Source: Mycetocola miduiensis
Lineage (GTDB): Bacteria > Actinomycetota > Actinomycetes > Actinomycetales > Microbacteriaceae
Direction: 5' to 3'
Assembly (NCBI RefSeq): GCF_900115155.1
Contig: NZ_FOVM01000001.1
Span: forward strand, 372,001-436,000
Length of the DNA stretch: 64,000 bases
Shown here: in pieces, positions 1 to 6,537 of the stretch
Position numbering within the stretch: the first letter of the stretch is position 1
How the letters are laid out: the number at the start of each line of letters is the position of its first letter
Notes under the pieces: model-generated
Database searches by the model: none
Told to the model about the DNA's origin: nothing
What the model saw: the letters and a program-made list of their open reading frames with translations, nothing else
Program-made: the position numbers and the translations under genes

Positions 1-213
1 CTGCACCGTTCGGACGCGAAAGGAGCCGACGGTCGCGGTGTACTCGCGGCCGACAAGAAACCACAGAAAGCTGCCGATGAAGGGCAGGAAGACGACGAGC
101 AGGACCCACACCAGTTTGGGCAGATGCTTCACCTGATCTTCGGATCGAGTGATGATGTCGACGAGCGCACCGATGACGAGCACAAGGGTCAGGGCCGATA
201 CGACGACGTACAT
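1..213 (-). CDS. Small membrane protein with PLD-nuclease N-terminal domain (partial)
   Basis: The 71 visible codons run off the left edge. The protein starts MYVVVSALTLVLVIGALVDI and has two hydrophobic segments (about residues 2-19 and 34-53) separated by a charged stretch containing DIITRSEDQVKHLPK. The second segment ends in FLWFLVGREY, which is the signature of the PLDc_N family of small actinobacterial membrane proteins. Function is not known; the name only reflects similarity to the membrane anchor of cardiolipin synthases. The C-terminus is missing, so domain fusions cannot be excluded. It is transcribed away from the ATPase gene that follows. Confidence 0.7.
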   Translation of the reverse strand, partial: MYVVVSALTLVLVIGALVDIITRSEDQVKHLPKLVWVLLVVFLPFIGSFLWFLVGREYTATVGSFRVRTVQ

Positions 214-352
214 GCGGCACAGTCTATTGACACACCATCCTCCGCGGGCAAGTAAGTTAGCAGGGACGCCGTCGAGCGCGATGCGGCCCCTCCATGCATC
301 ATTCCTCCCGCCGCTCAGCGTGCTCCCACGTTCACCTGACATCTGGATACTC

Positions 353-1303
353 ATGACTCCTGCCACCACCCGCCTCTCGATCGACGGCGGCCAGACCGGC
401 ACCCGGCTGCGACTCAGCGACAGCGGCGGCATTCTCACCGAAACCGAAGGGCCCGGCGTCCTGACCGACCGCCCGGTCGTCGACCAGCTCACCGAGCTCG
501 CCGAGCAGCTGGCGACAGCCACCGGGCACCGCATCGACGAACTCGCCGTCGGCACGTCAGGCCTCACCCCGGCCGCGGCGAACCCCAAAGCCCTGCTCGC
601 GGCGACGCGGGATCTGGGGGTCCGACGCGTGGCGCTCGCTCACGACTCGATCACCGGCTACCTTGCCGCCAACGGCACCGAACCGGGCGTCATGCTCGCG
701 GTGGGCACCGGCGTCGTGGTCCTCGCACTGTCGGAGTCGAGCGTTGCGAAGGTCGACGGGTGGGGTTCCCTGCTCGGCGACGCGGGAAGCGGGTACTGGA
801 TCGGGCGGGCTGGGCTCGATGCCGCACTGCGCGCATTCGACGGACGCGCGCCGCACACGAGCCTCGAAGCACGGGCAGTCGAACGCTTCGGCCCGCTCGA
901 CGAGGTCTACATGGTGGTGCAGGCGAGTCCGAAGCGGGTCTCGCTGATCGCCTCCTTCTGCCGGGACGTCGTGGATGCCGCTACGGCGGGCGACGAGACC
1001 GCCAACGGCATCATCACCGCGGCAGCCGGCGAGCTCGCTCACTCAGCGGCGAGCGCCCTATCGAGTGTCGGCTGGCAGGCAGGCCAGCCAGCCCGGGTCG
1101 GCGCCGTCGGTGCACTCGCGACCCGCGCAGCGCCGGTGCGGAACGCCTTGGCGGCGGCACTTGCCGCCCGTGCACCCGGGGCAACCCTGGCAGAGCCGCT
1201 CGGCCGCCCACTCGACGGCGTGCAGGCGCTCCTCGACCTCGCCGCCCTGCACCCGCTGAGCCCTTTTGTCTACCGCGCGCGGGTCGCCTCGAACAGTTAC
1301 TAA
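353..1303 (+). CDS. BadF/BadG/BcrA/BcrD-type ATPase, N-acetylglucosamine kinase-like
   Basis: A 316-residue member of the ASKHA (actin/hexokinase/Hsp70) ATPase family. The phosphate-1 loop is at the N-terminus (SIDGGQTGTRLRL, residues 8-20), the phosphate-2 region is HDSITGYLAA near residue 102, and the adenosine region includes GTGVVVLAL and GWGSLLGDAGSGYWIG. Proteins of this subfamily often phosphorylate N-acetylglucosamine or related amino sugars, but no sugar-specific residue is diagnostic here. The open frame extends upstream to about 149, but family similarity begins right after this ATG, so the internal start was chosen; no strong ribosome binding site is visible. A cation-efflux gene follows 40 bases downstream in the same direction. 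Confidence 0.75.
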   Translation: MTPATTRLSIDGGQTGTRLRLSDSGGILTETEGPGVLTDRPVVDQLTELAEQLATATGHRIDELAVGTSGLTPAAANPKALLAATRDLGVRRVALAHDSITGYLAANGTEPGVMLAVGTGVVVLALSESSVAKVDGWGSLLGDAGSGYWIGRAGLDAALRAFDGRAPHTSLEARAVERFGPLDEVYMVVQASPKRVSLIASFCRDVVDAATAGDETANGIITAAAGELAHSAASALSSVGWQAGQPARVGAVGALATRAAPVRNALAAALAARAPGATLAEPLGRPLDGVQALLDLAALHPLSPFVYRARVASNSY

Positions 1304-1343
1304 ACTTCCTCGCAAGAGTCCCCGCATCAGAAGGAGACCGACT

Positions 1344-2306
1344 GTGAGCGCATCCGGAGGAAGCAAGGCGATTCTCGCGGCGTTCCTGGCCAACGTCGGT
1401 ATCGCAGTCACCAAGTTCATCGCGTTTCTGTTCTCGGGTTCGTCGTCGATGCTTGCTGAGAGCGTGCACTCGCTCGCTGACGCCGGCAATCAGCTCCTGC
1501 TCATTTTCGGCGGGCGCCAGGCGAAGCGGGCAGCAGACAAGGAGCATCCGTTCGGTTACGGACGGGAACGCTACGTCTACGCTTTCGTGGTCGCGATCAT
1601 CCTGTTCTCGATCGGTGGTGTGTTCTCGATCTACGAGGGCATCGAGAAACTGCAGAACCCGCACCCGATCGAGGTGCCGTGGCTGCCCCTCGTCGTGCTG
1701 GCCATCGCGATGGGGCTCGAGTCCTTCTCGTTGCGCACCGCCGTCCGCGAATCCAACCTGGTTCGTGGCAAGCAGTCCTGGGTCAGCTTCATCCGCCGGG
1801 CGAAAGCTCCGGAACTGCCCGTCGTCCTGCTCGAGGATGTTGCCGCATTGCTTGGCCTGGCGTTCGCCTTCATCGGTGTCTCGGTCAGTGTGATCACCGG
1901 TGACGGAACCTGGGATGCCATCGGCACACTCTTCATCGGCACCCTCCTCATCCTCGTGGCGGTTGTGCTCGGCATTGAGACGAAGAGTCTCCTCGTCGGC
2001 GAGGGCGCAACCGACACGGACACCGCAGCGATCACCGCCGCTATCGAAGGCGGTGGTGAGATCGAGAAGCTCATCCACATGAAGACGCTTTACCTCGGCC
2101 CTGACGAACTTCTCGTCGCCGCCAAGCTCGGCTTTGCAACCGACCTGCCGCTGGGCGTCGTCTCCGGCTACATCGACGTGATCGAGCAACGCATCCGGGC
2201 CGCCGTTCCGGCAGCGCGCGTGATCTACCTCGAACCGGACGTCTACCGGCGCCCAGCCCCGGATGCCCCGGCAACGGAACAGATCGTTCTGGGGAGCGAA
2301 GACTGA
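1344..2306 (+). CDS. Cation diffusion facilitator (CDF) family metal efflux protein
   Basis: A 320-residue inner-membrane metal/proton antiporter of the CDF family. It starts with GTG, preceded by AAGGAG at 1331-1336. Visible family marks are the HSLAD motif at the end of the second helix, the cytoplasmic HPFGYGRERYVYAF loop, the membrane segment with EDVAALLGLAFAF, and a soluble C-terminal dimerisation domain from about residue 220 (MKTLYLGPDELLVAAKLGF). The usual second metal-binding histidine is replaced in this subgroup, so the metal (Zn, Fe, Mn) cannot be named. The frame is open further upstream, but that part overlaps the preceding gene and is not conserved. Confidence 0.85.
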   Translation: MSASGGSKAILAAFLANVGIAVTKFIAFLFSGSSSMLAESVHSLADAGNQLLLIFGGRQAKRAADKEHPFGYGRERYVYAFVVAIILFSIGGVFSIYEGIEKLQNPHPIEVPWLPLVVLAIAMGLESFSLRTAVRESNLVRGKQSWVSFIRRAKAPELPVVLLEDVAALLGLAFAFIGVSVSVITGDGTWDAIGTLFIGTLLILVAVVLGIETKSLLVGEGATDTDTAAITAAIEGGGEIEKLIHMKTLYLGPDELLVAAKLGFATDLPLGVVSGYIDVIEQRIRAAVPAARVIYLEPDVYRRPAPDAPATEQIVLGSED

Positions 2307-2379
2307 CCGGAACGAGCCCCGTCCCCGCCTCCCTGCAGAAAGACTCGTACTTCTCCCGGCTGCATGATAGGCATGAGAC

Positions 2380-2958
2380 ATGACGCCGCAGTTGAGTATC
2401 ACCGGGGATCCTGACGCTGACGAGCTGCTCTCAGCGGATCCGCTGGCCCTTCTGATCGGCATGCTGCTCGACCAGCAGGTTCCGATGGAGACGGCGTTCG
2501 CCGGGCCGGCGAAGATCCGCGACCGGCTGGGTTCGTTCGACGCGGCGACGATTGCGGACCAGGACCCCGAGGCGTTCGTCGAGCTGTGCCGCACCCCGCC
2601 CGCAGTCCACCGGTATCCCGGGAACATGGCCGCGCGCATCCAGGCGCTGTGCCGCAGCCTCGTCGACAACTGGGACGGCGACGCATCCGCCCTCTGGACA
2701 CGCGGCGACCCGGACGGGCACGAGGTATATCGGCGGCTCACCGCCCTCCCCGGCTTCGGCGAGCAGAAAGCGCGCATCTTCGTGGCGCTTCTGGGCAAGC
2801 AGTACGGCTTCACCGGATCCGGCTGGCAAGACGCGGCGGGATCGTACGGCGACGATGGAAGCTACCGGTCCGTCGCCGACATAGTCGACGCCGAGTCGCT
2901 CTCCCGCGTGCGGGAGACCAAACGTGCGGCTAAGGCCGCCGCGAAGAAAGCGACCTGA
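2380..2958 (+). CDS. HhH-GPD family base-excision repair protein
   Basis: A 192-residue helix-hairpin-helix DNA glycosylase-like protein typical of actinomycetes. The N-terminal part (DPLALLIGMLLDQQVPMETAF) matches the first HhH-GPD helices, and the hairpin LTALPGFGEQKARIFVALLGKQYG lies near residues 118-142. The family excises damaged bases in other bacteria, but the catalytic aspartate is not evident after the hairpin, so enzymatic activity is uncertain. The C-terminal 20 residues are rich in Lys, Arg and Ala and could bind DNA. A universal stress protein gene follows after 25 bases and is probably co-transcribed. Confidence 0.75.
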   Translation: MTPQLSITGDPDADELLSADPLALLIGMLLDQQVPMETAFAGPAKIRDRLGSFDAATIADQDPEAFVELCRTPPAVHRYPGNMAARIQALCRSLVDNWDGDASALWTRGDPDGHEVYRRLTALPGFGEQKARIFVALLGKQYGFTGSGWQDAAGSYGDDGSYRSVADIVDAESLSRVRETKRAAKAAAKKAT

Positions 2959-2983
2959 ACACCAAACAGAGAGCGGGGACGCA

Positions 2984-3829
2984 ATGGCCACACGGATGCT
3001 GGTCGGTGTCAAGAATGTCGACACCGGCAGGATGGCGGTGCGCTGGGCAGCCGAGCGAGCGAGTTCACGCGGCCTCGGGCTCCACCTGGTTCACATCGTC
3101 GACGAGGGGATGCGTCGAGCCGGCAGCACAGGGCTGCTGGATGCCGCTCGATCCGACGTGGACCAGATGCTCGCGTCGGCGGTGGAATTGGCACGGTCGG
3201 TGGCACCGGAGCTCGATGTGACAACGGAAACCCGGGTGGGGGACCCTCAGGCGGACCTCATCACTCTCTCGCAGGATGCCGACATGGTCGTCGTGGGCAG
3301 CGACTCGACCAGCAAGGACACGTCGCGCAGGCACGGCAACCGAGGCTTCCGCATCGCGGCGGCAAGCACCACGCCGGTGGCGGTCATTCCGGCCATCGAC
3401 GTCGCCGGCCGCGAAGGGGTCGTCGCCGGGGTCGACGGTTCACGGATCTCCGATCGTGCCCTCGTGTTCGCCGCGGAGGAGGCCGACCGGCTCGGCCAGC
3501 CCCTCATCGCCGTGAATGCCTGGCCGAACCCGGTCGTCTACGGCTACGACCTGGCCTTCCCCGTCGAGTACGTCGAGGATCTGACCGAGATCGGCAACCA
3601 GACTCTAGACCGTGCGCTGGACAACGTGATGGGAGCGCATCCGAACGTTCCGGTACACCGGATCGTCACCGAAGGGGACCCGATCACGGTCCTCTCCGAG
3701 GTGGCGGAGGATGCCTCGCTCATCGTGGTCGGAAGTCACGGCCGGGGCGCGGTCGCCCGCTTCCTGCTCGGTTCCGTGAGTCACGGCATCCTCGCCCGGC
3801 TCTCCGGGCCGACGGTTGTGGTCCGCTGA
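2984..3829 (+). CDS. Universal stress protein with two UspA domains
   Basis: A 281-residue cytoplasmic protein made of two tandem UspA folds (about residues 1-135 and 140-281). The second domain ends with VVGSHGRGAVARFLLGSVSHGIL, the ATP-binding GxxG-9x-G(S/T) motif; the first domain has a degenerate copy (VVGSDSTSKDTSRRHGNRGF). Two-domain Usp proteins of this type are common in actinomycetes and bind ATP during energy or oxygen limitation. The frame is open 60 bases further upstream, inside the previous gene; the ATG preceded by GAGCGGGGA was chosen because the UspA fold begins immediately after it. It ends four bases before the convergent tadA gene. Confidence 0.85.
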   Translation: MATRMLVGVKNVDTGRMAVRWAAERASSRGLGLHLVHIVDEGMRRAGSTGLLDAARSDVDQMLASAVELARSVAPELDVTTETRVGDPQADLITLSQDADMVVVGSDSTSKDTSRRHGNRGFRIAAASTTPVAVIPAIDVAGREGVVAGVDGSRISDRALVFAAEEADRLGQPLIAVNAWPNPVVYGYDLAFPVEYVEDLTEIGNQTLDRALDNVMGAHPNVPVHRIVTEGDPITVLSEVAEDASLIVVGSHGRGAVARFLLGSVSHGILARLSGPTVVVR

Positions 3830-3833
3830 TCTC

Positions 3834-4310
3834 TCAGTCCGGGCGGTCGGCGGAGCGGAAGAAGGTCGTGAGCAACGCGGCACAGGCATCCGTTTCGACA
3901 CCGGCCACGACCTCGACCCGGTGGTTGAGCCGACGATCCCGCAGAACGTCGTAGACGCTGCCCGCAGCGCCCGCCTTCTCATCCCACGCGCCGAAGACGA
4001 CCCGGGGAATCCTCGCCGAGAGGATCGCTCCCGCGCACATGACGCACGGCTCAAGGGTGACGTAGAGGGTCACATCCGTCAGGTGCCAGTTCCCGGATGC
4101 CGCCGCTGCGGCCCGGATCGCCTCCACCTCCGCGTGGGCGGTCGGGTCCTTGCGTGCCTCACGCTCGTTGCGTCCGGTCGAGAGTAGACGGCCGTCGGTG
4201 CCGACGATGACCGCACCGACCGGGACATCTGATGTCGTCAACGCTGCTCGCGCTTCATCGAGGGCGCGGAGCATCCAGGTCTGATCGCTGGAATCGACGG
4301 GCAACGGCAT
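3834..4310 (-). CDS. tadA: tRNA-specific adenosine-34 deaminase TadA
   Basis: A 158-residue zinc-dependent cytidine/deoxycytidylate deaminase-fold enzyme that makes inosine at position 34 of tRNA-Arg(ACG). The catalytic motif HAEVEAI has the zinc-ligand His59 and proton-shuttling Glu61; PCVMCAGA supplies Cys89 and Cys92. Length and motifs match TadA. The ATG at 4310 was chosen because the open frame upstream is not conserved. The same window encodes a tRNA-Arg with ACG anticodon (34657-34729), the expected substrate. It is divergent from upp, so the promoters of both lie in the 148 bases between them. Confidence 0.9.
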   Translation of the reverse strand: MPLPVDSSDQTWMLRALDEARAALTTSDVPVGAVIVGTDGRLLSTGRNEREARKDPTAHAEVEAIRAAAAASGNWHLTDVTLYVTLEPCVMCAGAILSARIPRVVFGAWDEKAGAAGSVYDVLRDRRLNHRVEVVAGVETDACAALLTTFFRSADRPD

Positions 4311-4458
4311 GATCCTCCATCTTTGCGTCTCCAGCCTAGGCGGGCCGTCCATCCAAAGATCAGCCACCGTGGCTCGTCCTGCGAACGGTTTGACACAGCG
4401 TGTGCAGTCCCTGGCTTCGTCGACAGTGGATCCGGCCCTCACGCGGTAGGTTTAGACA

Positions 4459-5091
4459 ATGCGAGTGCACGTAGCGGACCACCCACTGATCACCCACAAG
4501 CTCACCGTGTTGCGGGACCGGACGACACCCTCGCCGGTGTTCCGCGCCCTCACGGAGGAACTCGTCACGCTGCTTGCCTACGAGGCGACACGCAACGTGC
4601 GGACCGAGCCGGTCGAGATCGAGACCCCGGTCACCACAACGATGGGCCTTGCCATCAGCCAGCCGCGGCCCCTCGTCGTCCCGATTCTGCGCGCCGGGCT
4701 CGGCATGCTCGAGGGCATGGTGAAGCTTCTGCCGACCGCCGAAGTCGGCTTTCTCGGCATGGTGCGCAACGAAGAGACCCTTGAGCCGGCCACGTATGCG
4801 GAGCGCCTGCCCGACGATCTCTCCGACCGCCAGTGTTTCGTGCTCGACCCGATGCTCGCCACCGGTGGATCGCTCGGCGCGGCCATCGAGTTCCTGTTCG
4901 CGCGCGGAGCCGTCGACGTGACGGCCATCTGCCTGCTCGCTGCGCCCGAAGGGATCGCCGCCCTGGAGAAGGCCACAGAGGGACGCGACGTGACCATTGT
5001 GCTCGGCGCCATGGACGAACGCCTCAACGAGCACGGATACATCGTTCCGGGGCTCGGTGACGCGGGCGACCGCCTCTACGGTCTGGTCTAG
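4459..5091 (+). CDS. upp: Uracil phosphoribosyltransferase
   Basis: A 210-residue cytoplasmic pyrimidine-salvage enzyme converting uracil and PRPP to UMP. Landmarks are the N-terminal [13 protein letters not shown], the [14 protein letters not shown] segment, the PRPP loop [19 protein letters not shown] near residues 131-149, and the uracil-binding C-terminus [16 protein letters not shown]. Length is exactly that expected. The gene stands alone: it is divergent from tadA and followed by a 345-base intergenic region. No clear ribosome binding site precedes the ATG, so it may be translated from a very short leader. Confidence 0.95.
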   Translation: MRVHVADHPLITHKLTVLRDRTTPSPVFRALTEELVTLLAYEATRNVRTEPVEIETPVTTTMGLAISQPRPLVVPILRAGLGMLEGMVKLLPTAEVGFLGMVRNEETLEPATYAERLPDDLSDRQCFVLDPMLATGGSLGAAIEFLFARGAVDVTAICLLAAPEGIAALEKATEGRDVTIVLGAMDERLNEHGYIVPGLGDAGDRLYGLV

Positions 5092-5352
5092 AACGTCCTC
5101 TTCCACGCGGGCGGCATCCTGCATCGTCCGGTGCGAGGTTTTACTCGGTCGGTCATGGTCGCGTTTCGGCGACGACTCGCGCCACTGACGACCGAGCAGC
5201 GGCCCATCCAGCCATTTGAGACCGAGCCGCGACCGCTCCAGGGGGCACACGATCCCGTCGATCGCGCCCCAAAACGCCCCGCAGTTCCTTGCGCATCGGC
5301 AGATGCCGCGGCAAAGGGTCCGAAGATTCTTCTTCCCGACGGCATTTGTGAC
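5092..5352. other. Intergenic stretch with one degenerate palindromic repeat and no gene
   Basis: No convincing coding region is seen between upp and the leader ORF at 5437. Short frames here are not conserved-looking. The only structured element is a repeat copy at about 5161-5235, described separately. Confidence 0.5.
5161..5235 (-). repeat. Dispersed palindromic repeat, copy near 5.2 kb
   Basis: Read on the minus strand, this contains AAATGGCTGGA, then a variable dinucleotide, then GGCCGCTGCTCGGTCGTCAGTGGCG. The same string occurs on the plus strand at 59660-59696 with only two or three differences, and related units lie at 58404-58640. The element lies between genes. It looks like a family-specific intergenic repeat rather than coding DNA. 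Confidence 0.65.
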
Positions 5353-5364
5353 GCAAGATCTTGC
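5353..5364. promoter_or_regulatory. Perfect 12-base palindrome upstream of the leader promoter
   Basis: GCAAGATCTTGC is a perfect palindrome centred about 41 bases upstream of the -35 box at 5400, with partly symmetric flanks (TGA on the left, TCA on the right). The position suits an activator or repressor site controlling the leader ORF and the regulator gene behind it. This is inference from position and symmetry only. Confidence 0.4.
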
Positions 5365-5399
5365 ATTTCACGCGATTTATCGTCATCCGGTGCAAAGAT

Positions 5400-5429
5400 T
5401 TGACACACTTCGACGCGGTGCTGTTAACT
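5400..5429 (+). promoter_or_regulatory. Promoter giving a leaderless transcript
   Basis: A perfect -35 box TTGACA (5400-5405) is followed after 18 bases by TTAACT (5424-5429). Transcription would start about 6-8 bases later, that is at or next to the ATG at 5437, so the upstream ORF would be translated without a leader. Leaderless translation is common in actinomycetes. Confidence 0.6.
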
Positions 5430-5436
5430 TCTCGAC

Positions 5437-5538
5437 ATGACTGATAAAGCCTTCCCCTTGAGCTCCATCGAGCCTCGTGGAACTGCCGGCAAGATGATGG
5501 CCGGCAGCGCAGTCATGTGTTGTCGAATGTGTCGCTAA
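5437..5538 (+). CDS. Putative cysteine-rich leader peptide (33 residues)
   Basis: The ORF begins at an ATG directly behind a consensus promoter and ends in the residues MCCRMCR and TAA; all three cysteine codons are TGT and lie in the last six sense codons. Actinobacterial leaderless upstream ORFs with clustered C-terminal cysteine codons are known to act in cysteine-responsive attenuation, where ribosome stalling at Cys codons changes expression downstream. Here the next gene is the winged-helix regulator at 5727, 188 bases further on. The peptide has no other recognisable domain. The attenuation role is an inference from layout. Confidence 0.5.
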   Translation: MTDKAFPLSSIEPRGTAGKMMAGSAVMCCRMCR

Positions 5539-5726
5539 CCGCGTAATCCGTCGCCACGCGCCCGCCGACCGATCTCGTCGTCGCTCGCGTCCCGGATGCC
5601 ACACTCCGCATCCGTTCCGGCCACGCACAGGCCACATTCCGAACCGCCGCCACATCCGGCAAACGCCGAACCCGCACTCTGCGGGGCCGCGGTTCGACGC
5701 ACCTCATCATCCAAAGGAACATCCTG

Positions 5727-6422
5727 ATGTCACTCGCACACGCAACCTCATTTGCCCCCTCAACCACCCCATCGTCTTCGCCGTCGACCACTCCCCGGCT
5801 CCGGGCCGTTCCGGCGGGAACCGAAGCACGCGGCTTCGTTCTCTACGTCGGTATCGACGACGCCAAGGCGGCCGCCGCCGGCACGAGCCTCGGCGCGATC
5901 GTCCAGGCCCTCAAGGCACTGGCTGCGGACCTCGCACCCGAGTCCGAGACCTACGCCGCCGTCGCCCTCGCCCCTGAGGGCGCTGGGGGCCGCGATGTCG
6001 ATGTCGTCCGGCTCGCCCTGCAGGACCCATCCGCGCTCGCGAAACACCGCCAGGCCGAAGAGGAAGAGGAGCTCGACCGGGCCCACTCCGGTGTCGTCAT
6101 CGACATCTCGCGCAAGCGCCTCGTGCTGGACAACGAAGCGGTCAGCCTCACCTACAAGGAGTTCGAGCTGCTGCAGTACCTCGTGCTCCGTGAAGGCCGC
6201 ACGATCGACCGCGCCGAGCTCATCTCGTCGCTGTGGAAAGCCGGAGACGAAGACGAAGTACCCAACGAGCGGACCATCGACGTGCACGTGCGCCGCCTGC
6301 GCGCGAAGCTCGCTCGGTACGAGGACATCGTGCGCACGGTGCGCGGCGTCGGCTACCGGTTCGACCGTCACGCCGACGTCGTGATCCGCCACTCGTCGAC
6401 CCCGTCGCCCGACTTCGTTTAG
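5727..6422 (+). CDS. Orphan winged-helix transcriptional regulator (OmpR/PhoB-type DNA-binding domain)
   Basis: A 231-residue protein with a C-terminal OmpR-type winged helix (about residues 128-222): LTYKEFELLQYLVLREGRTI, then NERTIDVHVRRLRAKL as recognition helix, and VRTVRGVGYRF as the wing. The N-terminal 120 residues contain a low-complexity Ser/Thr/Pro start and a domain without the phospho-acceptor aspartate pattern of response regulators, and no histidine kinase gene is near. It is therefore unlikely to be a classical two-component regulator. Its ribosome binding site is AAAGGAA just before the ATG. A cysteine-rich leader ORF precedes it, so its level may respond to cysteine or sulfur supply; the target genes are unknown. 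Confidence 0.8.
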   Translation: MSLAHATSFAPSTTPSSSPSTTPRLRAVPAGTEARGFVLYVGIDDAKAAAAGTSLGAIVQALKALAADLAPESETYAAVALAPEGAGGRDVDVVRLALQDPSALAKHRQAEEEEELDRAHSGVVIDISRKRLVLDNEAVSLTYKEFELLQYLVLREGRTIDRAELISSLWKAGDEDEVPNERTIDVHVRRLRAKLARYEDIVRTVRGVGYRFDRHADVVIRHSSTPSPDFV

Positions 6423-6433
6423 CCCATCGCGGA

Positions 6434-6483
6434 CGCCCCACAGGAGACAAGGGCAAGAACCCGCCTGTTTCTCCTGTTGGGCG
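6434..6483 (+). terminator. Long inverted repeat after the winged-helix gene, probable terminator
   Basis: The arms 6434-6447 and 6470-6483 (CGCCCCACAGGAGA and TCTCCTGTTGGGCG) pair at 13 of 14 positions around a 22-base loop, starting 12 bases after the stop codon. No T-run follows, so termination may be Rho-assisted or bidirectional; the convergent UvrA-like gene ends at 6538. Confidence 0.5.
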
Positions 6484-6537
6484 TTGCCCGGCAGCATCAT
6501 GCCCTGTTGTGCGCGCGAACCCCGCTCGCCGCGGGCC

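Noticed and set aside
1014-2813. 599-codon minus-strand open frame
   Set aside because: It covers parts of three well-supported plus-strand genes (ATPase, CDF, HhH) and has no recognisable domain; high GC lowers stop frequency.
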